Shown piece by piece: positions 1 to 8,093 of a stretch of 33,833 bases of DNA. The DNA is taken from contig CAOJRT010000016.1 in NCBI GenBank assembly GCA_948442255.1, positions 1 through 33,833 of the forward strand, in the 5' to 3' direction. The notes beneath the pieces are model-generated. The model was not told the DNA's origin. It ran no database searches and worked only from the letters and a program-made list of their open reading frames with translations. The DNA is from an uncultured Caryophanales bacterium (GTDB lineage: Bacteria > Bacillota_I > Bacilli_A > RF39 > UBA660). Every line of letters begins with the position of its first letter. The first letter of the stretch is position 1. The position numbers and the translations under genes are program-made.

Positions 1-2
1 CA

Positions 3-50
3 TTTTTAAGATATAGTGATGACCTCAAAAATAAAATTGATGAAAGCTAG
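3..50 (+). CDS. 3' end of an upstream gene (partial)
   Basis: An open frame enters from the left edge and ends with TAG at 48-50, leaving about 15 residues ending DDLKNKIDES. A strong terminator-like hairpin follows 26 bases later, which is what one expects after a real gene end. The fragment is too short to assign; an integrase or replication protein would fit this place in such an element, but nothing in the residues shows it. Confidence 0.3.
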   Translation, partial: FLRYSDDLKNKIDES

Positions 51-76
51 ATAAATAAACTGTTTGCAAGATTTAT

Positions 77-113
77 ATAAATGAATTGAAAAAATCAATT
101 CGTTTATTTTTTT
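77..113 (+). terminator. Rho-independent terminator
   Basis: A 13-bp inverted repeat (77-89 with 95-107, one G-T pair) has a 5-base loop and is followed by a T run. It would end transcription from the gene entering at the left edge. Confidence 0.7.
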
Positions 114-243
114 GCTAAAAATTAAAAGGTAATAGAAGATGACTATAAAAATACGCTTAAAAACTCACAGAATAAATTTTAAGAAACTTTAAAGCAGTAT
201 TCGACAAATTAAATAAAAAAATCAAAATAAGGAGGTAAAAGAA

Positions 244-555
244 ATGCAGGAAAAAGATTCAATACAAATATTAGAAGAAATGAGAACAGGAATGTTGTGT
301 AGAATAGAACTACCACTAACTAATTCAATGAAAAGTGATGTTATATCAATTTATCTAGGAAAAGATAAAGATGGAAGATATAATTTTTTTGATGGTGGAG
401 GAGCTATTGGAACTTTTAAAATGCCAAAAGAATTTATTATGAAACGAGATATAAAAATAGCAAAGATAAATAGTGAAGAACAGACAAAAGGGTTATATAC
501 AGCATTAAAAAAGCAAGAGATTAAGGACAAGCATAAGTTAAGAGATAGTAGATAA
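244..555 (+). CDS. Small hypothetical protein (103 aa)
   Basis: This is a 103-residue soluble protein with a strong ribosome binding site (AGGAGG near 230) and an ATG start. I do not recognise a family. The centre (residues about 30-60) looks like a small beta-rich segment with a Gly-Gly-Gly turn (FFDGGGAIG), and the C-terminus is Lys-rich and probably helical. No signal peptide or membrane segment is visible. It sits alone between two terminators, just upstream of parAB, so it is probably transcribed as a single gene. It contains no in-frame CGG. Confidence 0.75.
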   Translation: MQEKDSIQILEEMRTGMLCRIELPLTNSMKSDVISIYLGKDKDGRYNFFDGGGAIGTFKMPKEFIMKRDIKIAKINSEEQTKGLYTALKKQEIKDKHKLRDSR

Positions 556-585
556 ACGAGTTGTAGAAATACAATTCGTTTTTTT
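555..585 (+). terminator. Rho-independent terminator
   Basis: An 11-bp stem (555-565 with 570-580, one G-T pair) with a GAAA loop runs into seven Ts. It overlaps the stop codon of the preceding small gene and separates it from parAB. Confidence 0.75.
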
Positions 586-605
586 CACATAACAGCGAAG
601 TAACA

Positions 606-628
606 TAGTCATTATTTTTTAATGACTA
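606..628 (+). repeat. Inverted repeat upstream of parA
   Basis: TAGTCATT at 606-613 and AATGACTA at 621-628 form a perfect 8-bp inverted repeat around a T-rich spacer, about 13 bases before the parA ribosome binding site. It could be an operator for ParA/ParB autoregulation, a centromere-like site, or a weak hairpin. The sequence alone does not decide. Confidence 0.45.
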
Positions 629-654
629 AATTTTAAGGAAAGGAGGAACTACAA

Positions 655-1481
655 ATGTCAAAGACAAAAGTAATTGCCATTGCTAATCAAAAAGGTGGAG
701 TAGGTAAAACAACAACAGCACTTAATTTACGGAGTAGGTTTAGCTAAAAATGGGAAGAAAGTATTGCTTGTTGACGCAGATCCACAACGGAGATTTAACA
801 ACTTGTTTAGGTTATAGAAACCCAGACGAACTTGAAAAAACAATAGGAACTGTGCTTGATAAAGTAATAAAAGATATTCCATTAGAAGAAAACGAAGCAA
901 TATTACATCATAGCGAGGGAGTTGATTTAGTACCATCTAATATTGATTTAGAAGCAATAGAAGTAGGACTTGTTAATAATATGAGCAGAGAGTATATGCT
1001 AAAAGGTTATATTGATGAAGTAAAAAACAAATATGACTATGTCATTATAGATTGCAGACCTAGTTTAAGTATGATTACTCTTAATGCACTTGCTTGTAGT
1101 GATAGTGTAATAATACCAGTACAAGCTCATTATTTATCAGCAAAAGGAATGACACAGCTAATACAAACGATAAATAAGGTACGAAAACGAATAAATCCTA
1201 ATCTAAAAATAGATGGGGTTTTAATTACGCTTGCAGATATGCAGACAAAAGTAGGAAAAACCACATTTCAAACACTACAAAGCAGTTATGGTAGCAAAAT
1301 AAAAATCTATGACACAATTATTCCACAGGGAGTAAAAGCAGTTGAGGGAACAATGGCAGGAAAGAGTTTATTTGCTTATGATAAGAACAGCAAGCCAGCT
1401 ATTGCCTATGATAATTTTTGTAAGGAGGTATTGAAAATTGAAAAACAAAGAACTAGAAATGAAGTTGCCTACACTAGATGA
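655..1481 (+). CDS. parA: ParA partition ATPase, needs two CGG skips (274 aa)
   Basis: ParA/Soj-type Walker ATPase that, with ParB, segregates or maintains the element. The deviant Walker A motif KGGVGKTTT lies at residues 13-21, and DADPQGDLTT (about 40-49) and a DCRPSLS segment follow, all typical of the family. ATG 655 follows AGGAGG at 641-646. The frame breaks twice, at C730 and C788, each time at CGGA. Dropping the C gives ALNLGVGLA (Gly26) and DPQGD (Gly45), both as in the family, and joins the frames into one 274-residue protein ending at TGA 1481. Without the first skip, translation stops at 745-747 after 30 residues. The gene overlaps parB by 44 bases. The family assignment is secure; decoding through CGG is inference. 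Confidence 0.93.
730..732 (+). other. CGG +1 recoding site, ParA Gly26
   Basis: TTA (C) GGA. Skipping C730 restores LNLGVGLA, the helix after Walker A. Unskipped reading meets TAA at 745. Confidence 0.85.
788..790 (+). other. CGG +1 recoding site, ParA Gly45
   Basis: CAA (C) GGA. Skipping C788 restores the ParA signature DPQGD, whose Gly is nearly invariant in the family. Confidence 0.88.
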
Positions 1482-2374
1482 TATTTTTGAGCCTGTGCAA
1501 CGGAAAAGACATTTTGAATATTGAGAAAGCAATTCCAATACCATTAGAAAAATTATTTGACTTTCCAAATCACCCATTTCAAGTAAATGATGATAAAGAA
1601 ATGGAAAATATGGTAGAAACCGTAAAAACAGGTGGAATAATAATGCCATTAGTAGTAAGGCAAAGAGATGACGGAAACTATGAAATTATTTCTGGACACA
1701 GAAGAAAAAGAGCAAGTCAGCTTGCTAATCTAAAAGAAGTGCCTTGTATTATTCGTGATTTAAGTGATGATGAGGCAACAATAATAATGGTAGACAGCAA
1801 TATGCAAAGAACAAAGATATTGCCGTCAGAAAAAGCATTTGCATATAAAATGAAGTTAGAGGCAGAAAAACATCAGGGACAAAGAACGGATTTAACTTCG
1901 TGCCAAGTTGGCACAAAGTTAAGAGCAGATGAAAAACTTGCTGAAAATAGTGAAGATAGTGCTAGACAAATTCAAAGATATATTAGATTAACCGAACTAA
2001 TACCAGAATTATTGAAATTAGTTGATGAAGAAAGAATAGCATTTAGTCCGGCTGTCGACTTGTCATATCTAACAGAAGATGAACAATATGTAATACTTAA
2101 CATTTATGACTATGATGAGAAAACTCCTAATGTATCACAAGCTAGGCACTTAAAAATGTTAAGTCAAGAGGGAAAACTGACAGCAGATAAAATCGAAGAA
2201 ATAATGGGAGAACAAAAACCTAATCAAGTGGAAAAATTTAAGCTGAACAAAGAAAGAATACAAAAGATACTCCCTAAAAATATTCAAACAGAAAAGCAAG
2301 CAGAAGATTTTATTGTAAAATGTATTGAAGAACACAACGAAAGGGAGGAAAAAAAGCGAAGTTATGAACGCTAG
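1438..2374 (+). CDS. parB: ParB partition protein, needs one CGG skip (311 aa)
   Basis: ParB/Spo0J-type DNA-binding partition protein, the partner of ParA. TTG 1438 is chosen as start because AGGAGGT at 1423-1429 is ideally spaced and the N-terminus (LEMKLPTLDDIF) matches ParB-like proteins of clostridial mobile elements. The ParB/Srx domain shows FPNHPF near residue 40 and the GHRRKRA box near 85; a helix-turn-helix region (SARQIQRYIRLTELIPELL) follows. A C at 1501 breaks the frame after VQ. Skipping it gives VQGKDILNI with Gly22. Unskipped translation ends at TGA 1522 after 28 residues. ATG 1459, same frame, is a possible alternative start but would also need the skip. The C-terminus is charged and probably forms the dimerisation helix. 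Confidence 0.9.
1501..1503 (+). other. CGG +1 recoding site, ParB Gly22
   Basis: CAA (C) GGA. Skipping C1501 joins the well-started N-terminus to the ParB/Srx domain. The Gly itself lies in a variable linker, so this site is supported by frame continuity rather than by a conserved residue. Confidence 0.8.
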
Positions 2375-2463
2375 GATTATGCCCAAAAATCGAGGGAGTA
2401 TTTTTAATAAAATTCCCCCTTACAAACCCCTTTTAATACTAGCTATATACTAACTGAAAAGAA

Positions 2464-2479
2464 TATATTTATAAATATA
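2464..2479 (+). repeat. 16-bp perfect AT palindrome downstream of parB
   Basis: TATATTTATAAATATA reads the same on both strands. It lies in the 188-base gap between parB and the next gene, upstream of a putative promoter. It could be a regulator site or parS-like, but AT-only palindromes also arise by chance in such DNA. Confidence 0.35.
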
Positions 2480-2510
2480 CAAATTTGCAAAAAAAATAAA
2501 AATTACACCT

Positions 2511-2539
2511 TTGTTTTACTCCCACAAACCTACTAAAAT
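2511..2539 (+). promoter_or_regulatory. Putative sigma-A promoter for the surface-protein operon
   Basis: TTGTTT (2511-2516), a 17-base spacer and TAAAAT (2534-2539) resemble -35 and -10 boxes, 24 bases before the ATG of the secreted protein gene. The ribosome binding site GGGAGG lies between. Confidence 0.4.
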
Positions 2540-2562
2540 AAAGGCAAAGGGAGGAATGAAAT

Positions 2563-3267
2563 ATGAAAAAAATTATTTTAATTATATTTATGGCAATGAT
2601 TTCAAGTTTTAGTTATTATGGAGCAGTAAATGAAAATGGAGAAAAAGTAACAAATTTTGAAAATACAATACAAGATCAAGAGAATGTAGTGCAAGAAAAA
2701 GTTTCAAATCGAGAAGAAATACAAACAGAAAATGTAGAAATGCAAAAACAAGAAGAAAAAAAGGAAGAACAACAAGAAATTGCAAAACAAGAAACTACAC
2801 AAATAAGTGATAATAAGTCAAAAACACAAAGTACAGAGAGTAGAACACAAGCTAAAAATGAGGTAAAGAAAGACACAAAAAAACAAGAAAGTACAACTAA
2901 AAATAAAACACAAAATATACAAACTACAACAAGCAAAGAGAAAAAGCAAACTGAAAATATCAAAAAAGAACAGACACCAGTTACTTCCCAAAGTAATAGT
3001 AATTATACAGAAAAGGAAGTAAAAGTAGCACCAAAAACAGAGTGTGTAGGAAATAATCACAAAATTAGTGCAGGAAATACAGGAAAATGGTTTGAAACAA
3101 AGGCACAAGCAGATAGTTACTATAATACAGAAATTGAAAAATGGGGTAAAAAGTGGGAAAGTGGCGAAATAGATAAAACAAAATATTTAAAAGAATGTCC
3201 ATCTGGCTATGAAGTATGGACTTGCCCACAATGTCAAAAATGGACAATAAACTTTTATTATAGATAA
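2563..3267 (+). CDS. Secreted Gln/Lys-rich protein with C-terminal Cys motif (234 aa)
   Basis: Probable exported protein. Residues 1-20 form a signal-peptide-like segment (MKKIILIIFMAMISS). Residues about 25-155 are low complexity, rich in Lys, Glu, Gln and Thr, and probably an extended spacer. The last 75 residues look folded: they carry CVGNNHKISAGNTGKWF, then a WGKKWESGEI helix, and end with CPSGYEVWTCPQCQKW, whose Cys residues could bind metal or form disulfides. The function is unknown. It has a good ribosome binding site (AGGGAGG) and is followed by a hairpin and then the large adhesin, which suggests a cell-surface role. Confidence 0.75.
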   Translation: MKKIILIIFMAMISSFSYYGAVNENGEKVTNFENTIQDQENVVQEKVSNREEIQTENVEMQKQEEKKEEQQEIAKQETTQISDNKSKTQSTESRTQAKNEVKKDTKKQESTTKNKTQNIQTTTSKEKKQTENIKKEQTPVTSQSNSNYTEKEVKVAPKTECVGNNHKISAGNTGKWFETKAQADSYYNTEIEKWGKKWESGEIDKTKYLKECPSGYEVWTCPQCQKWTINFYYR

Positions 3268-3290
3268 AAAATTAAATATAAAAAACGATT

Positions 3291-3318
3291 GAACAAGTAT
3301 AATGCTTGTTCTTTTTTT
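3291..3318 (+). terminator. Terminator or attenuator before the adhesin gene
   Basis: GAACAAG (3291-3297) pairs with CTTGTTC (3305-3311) and seven Ts follow. It ends the secreted-protein transcript. No clear promoter is visible between it and the adhesin ATG 18 bases later, so partial read-through may feed the adhesin. Confidence 0.7.
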
Positions 3319-3335
3319 AGTTAGGAGGAATTTTA

Positions 3336-6300
3336 ATGTTAAAACAAGTAAATAAATTAAAAAAGATATTAGCATTTATGTTTGTGCTAATAACATTATT
3401 TAGTACAGCACAACCTATATTTGCAGTTTCAAGTTCTGGAACAGGACAATGGGTTGCAGGACAATGGGATTCAAATATTTATACAAGTGATAATCATTCA
3501 AGCGTAGGAATGCTTTTAAGAAGATTAGTAAATTATACAACAAAAGAAAAATTAACAGTATTTTGTTGTGAACACGGAGTAGATTGTACCACAGGAGAAA
3601 TACACACAGCGACACACAATAAGCCAACAGACGAAAAGATGAAACAAGCTTGCCGAGTAGCATATTTTGGATGGTATGAAAAATACGGAGATTATGTTAT
3701 AGATGGTGGAATAATGGCAGAGTCTATGAAATCAAGAAAAATGGACTATGTCTACACACAACAAATGATATGGGAAGTATTGGGACAATCTAATGCAACA
3801 TTTAGAGATTCAAATATTCAAAATGGGTATGTGAATTTTAAAAACGAAGTAAATTCAAAAATAAATAATATAAGAAAACAACCTAGTTTTATAAATGACA
3901 CAATAACAGTAGAGTGTGGAGAAACTAAAACAATAACTGATTCAAACAATGTATTAGCTGATTATGTAAGTTTTGATAAAACAGTTGATGGAATAAGAGT
4001 TGCACACACAAAAGGGCAAAACACATTATCAATTACAGTAGATGAAAGTTGCACAAGAGAAACCTATGTAATATCAGAAAGCACAATGAAAAGTTGGGGA
4101 GTAATAAAAGAACAAACAACAGACCACGACTCAACAGTATATTTTGTTTTCCAAGAGGGAGTACAAAATCAATTATATGCCCTAAACTACAATGATCCAG
4201 TAACAATGTTGCTAGACTTAAAAATAAATCTTCTAGGAAATTTAGAATTAAGCAAACTAAATACAAACGGAGATTTAATTGACGGAGCAGTATTTAATGT
4301 AACAGGAGAAAATGGATTTAATCGTGATGTAACAGTAACAAACGGAAAAATTAAGCTAGAAAAATTGAGAAAAGGAACTTACTATATAAAAGAAAAATCA
4401 AGTCCAACAGGTTATTTACTAAATACAGAAACTTATACAGCAGATGTAAAACCTAATCAAACAACAGAGCAAGCAATAGTAAACACAGAGCCAACAGCAG
4501 AAATTACAGTAACAAAAACAAATACAAATGGAGATAAAGTACAAGGAGCAAAATTTCAAATAATTGCTAATGAAGATATATACAATGTTGCAAAAACAGT
4601 AAAACATCATACAAAAGGAGATATAGTAGCAACAATTACAACAAATAGCATAGGAGTTGCAAGTAAATCTAATTTGCCACTTGGAAAATACAAAGTTAAG
4701 GAAATTGAAGTGCCACAGGGGTATTTATTGAATACTGAACAAAAAGAAATAACTTTAAAATATAAGGATCAAAATACTAATGTTATATTTGGAAGTGTTA
4801 CAGTAGAAAATACAGAGCCAACAGGAAATTTAGTTATTGAAAAAACAGATAAAGAAACAGGAAATAAAAATAGAGCAGATAAAAAATCACATCACGGGGA
4901 CGCAACACTTAAAGGAACTGGATATACTTTATATGCCAAAGAAAGAATAACAAATGTTGCAGGAACAATAAAATATTTTGATAAAGATGAACAAATAGCT
5001 ACATTTACTTTCAATGAATATGGAGTTGCTAGTATAAAAATAACAAACAATAATACACCTGCAAAAATAAGTGTAGATGGAACAAAATTAACAGGCTTAC
5101 CAATGGGAAAATATTATGCAAAAGAAACCATAGTGCCAACAGGTTATATGCCAGATACAAAAGTGTATGATTATACATTTTCATACAGAGATATGAATAC
5201 AAAAGTTATAGAAGTAGCAGGAACAGTTACAAATACAGTAGAAAAAGCACCTTTTGAAGTAATCAAAGTTAGCACAAATGAAAATGCAACAGCAGAAACA
5301 GTAGCAAATGCAGAATTTACAGCAATACTTTCAAAATATGTTGATTATTACGGAAGTTTTGATGAGGCAAAGAAACATTTAAACGAATTTGCGACAGATG
5401 AATATTCAATATTTAGAACAGGAACTAATGGACACGGAATTTCTGGACTTTTAGCTTATGGAGAATATACAGTAAATGAAACTTATACACCATCTCCAGA
5501 GATAACAACAGTTGAGCAATTCTATGTAACAATAGATAAAGACAGTAAAACACCAGTAAAAGAACTTGTTGAAAATGATTTGCCATTTGAGGCATATATA
5601 AAAATGCAAAAACAAGATAAAAAGACAGGAAAATTTGTAACTTATTCTAATGCGACTTTTGAATTATATAGACAAAATGAAGATACAAACAAATGGGAAC
5701 AAGTTGAATGTAAAGTAGGAGATAAATATTTCAAAACTTGGACTACAAATAACGAGGGAATTGCAAAAACAGAAACAAAGTTAGAGGCAGGAAATTACAA
5801 ACTAACTGAAATAGAAATCCCAACAGGTTTCATACAATTAGATGGAGAGCTAACATTCAAAGTAGATAATAGAAACTCTACACTAAATTATGATAAAGAT
5901 TGGGACGCTTGGATTACAGTAACAGCAAGGAATAGTCAACCAACAGGAACACTAAAACTAAACAAAAAAGTAGCATTAAGAGAAGATATGGACAAAACAA
6001 TGATAAAAGATATTGATTTTACAAAAATATCTTTTGAATTAGTAACGGATGAGAAAATAATAGACTATGCAGACGGATCAACTATATATGAAAAAGGAAA
6101 AGTAGTAGGAAAATATAATCTAAAAGCTGATGGAACATTGACATTTACAGAATTGCCAATGGGACGCTATCACCTAAAGGAATTGACAACAGTAGAGGGA
6201 GCAGTATTAGACGAAACAGAACACAAAATTGTATTTGAACAAAAAGATACAGTAACAAAAGAATATATTGTAGAAAAAGACATTGAAAATAAAACAACAG

Positions 6301-7770
6301 CAATAGAAATTAGCAAAACGGATATTACAGGAGAAAAAGAGCTAGTTGGTGCAAAACTAACTGTTACAGATGAAAATAACGAAGTTATAGATAGTTGGAT
6401 ATCTAGTGAAAAAAGTCATAAAATTGAGGGATTACAAGTAGGAAAAGAATACACACTAACAGAGGAAATAGCACCAGAATCTTTTGTAAAAGCAACTTCA
6501 ATAAAATTCACAGTAGAAAATACAGCAGATATTCAAAAAGTTGTAATGATAGATAAACAAGTAACAATGTCAAAAGAAGATATTGGAGGAAAAGAAGTTG
6601 AGGGTGCAGAGCTAAAAGTAGTTGATAAAGATGGAAATGTTATAGATAGTTGGACATCTACTAAAGAAAAACACGCAATAAATAATTTAGTAGAGGGAGA
6701 AACTTACACATTATATGAGGACTATGCTCCAGACACATTCGTAATATCAAATAAAATAGAGTTCACAGTAACAACAGACAAAGAAACACAAGAAATAAAA
6801 ATGATAGACAAAGTAGTAGAAATATCAAAAGTAAATATAGCAGGCGAAGAATTAGAGGGAGCAACATTAGTTGTAACAAGCACAAAAACAAAAAATATAG
6901 TAGATAAATGGGTATCAACAAAAGAGCCACACAAAGTTAGTAACTTAATCGAGGGAGAAAGCTATATACTTCACGAAGAAATTGTAGTTGACGGATATGT
7001 AAAAGCAACAGAGATTGAATTTACAGTAACAGAAAGCAAAGAAACTCAAAAAGTAGTAATGATAGACAAAACATTGGAAGTTATAAAAACAGATCTAGTT
7101 ACTGGCGAAGAATTAGAGGGTGCAGAACTAGAAGTTATTGATAAAGAAACAGGAGAAACAATAGACAAATGGACTTCTAGTAAAGAACCTCATAAAGTTA
7201 TAGGCTTGGAGGAAAATAAAACTTATATTTTAAAAGAAACAACTTGCCCTTATGGATACGAACAAGCAGAAGAAATAGAGTTCACAGTAACAGAAGATAA
7301 AGAAACACAAAAAATTGAGATGAAAGATATGCCTATTTTAAAAGACATTAGAGTAGTAAAAGTAAATAGCAAAACAAAAGAAATTATAAAAGACAAATTT
7401 ACTTTCGGAATTTATGAAGATAGCGAATGCACAAAACTAATTAAAGAAGTAAAAGCAAACAAAGAGGACGGATTCGTTACTTTTGAAGATATGCGTTATG
7501 GCACATTCTATATCAAAGAATTAAAATCTCCAAAGAACTACGAACTATCTAACAGAGTAGCAAAAGTAGAGATAAATGACAAAGGAGTTTTTGTAGATGG
7601 TACAGAAATTCAAGAAGAAAATACAGTATATAGTTTTGAATTTGAAAATCAAAAAATAGAAACTCCAAAAACACGGAGATACAAGAAATATCTTACTAGC
7701 TGTAACTATTTCTATTATTTCACTAATAGGACTTGCAGTATTAGTTGTTATAAAATTAAAAAATAGATAA
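3336..7770 (+). CDS. Wall-anchored adhesin with thioester and Cna-B/SpaA domains, needs one CGG skip (1477 aa)
   Basis: Large surface protein, probably an adhesin helping cell contact. Residues 1-30 are a signal peptide ending IFA. A thioester domain follows: Cys77/78 in VFCCEHG and the TQQMIW motif at about 141-146 (family form TQxAIW) would supply the Cys-Gln bond used to attach covalently to targets. From about residue 303 come Cna-B/SpaA-type domains with Lys, Glu and Asn placed as in isopeptide-forming domains, then four tandem repeats of about 85 residues (about 988-1333) and a last Cna-B domain. The C-terminus changes at CGG 7674. Skipping C gives PKTGD, a hydrophobic span (ILLAVTISIISLIGLAVLVV) and a KLKNR tail, a classic sortase signal. 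Read without a skip, the frame stays open to 7766 but yields PKTRRYKK and a Cys/Tyr-rich tail with no signal. The likely sortase is encoded at 30621. Confidence 0.9.
6300..7335 (+). repeat. Four tandem ~255-bp repeats encoding Cna-B-like modules
   Basis: Four consecutive modules share the plan ISK-D(I/L)-GEEL-GA-L-V, ID-W-S(T/S)KE-HK, a TYTL-E turn and (I/E)EFTV then ETQK. They differ in sequence but are clearly duplicated. Copy number may vary between strains. Confidence 0.8.
7674..7676 (+). other. CGG +1 recoding site at the sortase signal
   Basis: ACA (C) GGA. Skipping C7674 creates the Gly of the PKTG motif and the membrane anchor behind it. This is the only in-frame CGG in the 1477-codon gene. 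Confidence 0.87.
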
Positions 7771-7780
7771 AAAATTATAT

Positions 7781-7820
7781 AAGCAAAATGGTGGCAGGTA
7801 ACTAGCCACCATTATTGCTT
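7781..7820 (+). other. Long RNA hairpin between adhesin and next gene
   Basis: AAGCAAAATGGTGGC (7781-7795) pairs with GCCACCATTATTGCTT (7805-7820) with one bulge. There is no T run, so it is probably an RNA processing, stability or regulatory structure rather than a simple terminator. It lies immediately before the AAAAAGGAG site of the next gene. Confidence 0.6.
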
Positions 7821-7835
7821 AAAAAGGAGTGAAAA

Positions 7836-8054
7836 ATGGCAAAGTACAATATAGCTCAAATACAAAAGATGATAGAAAGACTAGCTGAAATAGGAATAAA
7901 TACAGAAAAAGCAATACTTAATATGCAATTTGAAGATTTAGAGAAAATGCCGAATTATACAATAACAGATATAAAAACATTAGTCAGTTTAAGAAAAGCA
8001 ATAAGAAAAAATAAAAAAGCATTATTCCTGTTTTTAGGCGAAGAAATAGAGTAA
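7836..8054 (+). CDS. Small hypothetical protein (72 aa)
   Basis: A 72-residue, Lys-rich, mostly helical soluble protein with a good AAGGAG site and ATG start. It has no recognised motif, signal peptide or membrane span. It lies 39 bases before the giant helicase gene and is probably co-transcribed with it. The function is unknown; similar small helical proteins often sit beside this helicase in clostridial ICEs, but that is context only. Confidence 0.7.
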   Translation: MAKYNIAQIQKMIERLAEIGINTEKAILNMQFEDLEKMPNYTITDIKTLVSLRKAIRKNKKALFLFLGEEIE

Positions 8055-8093
8055 TAAATAATAAAAAAATTAAAAACGAGAGGAGGGAGAGAA

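Noticed and set aside
139..192. A 17-codon ATG frame in the left intergenic region
   Set aside because: Very short, with no proper ribosome binding site and no recognisable product.
2401..2560. CRISPR-like or iteron repeats in the parB downstream gap
   Set aside because: Only AT-rich simple sequence and one palindrome are visible; there are no regularly spaced direct repeats.
7674..7766. The unshifted C-terminal tail of the adhesin as the real end
   Set aside because: It has no sorting signal or anchor and is Cys/Tyr-rich noise, whereas the skipped frame gives a textbook PKTG, hydrophobic span and basic tail. It remains possible as a minor product.
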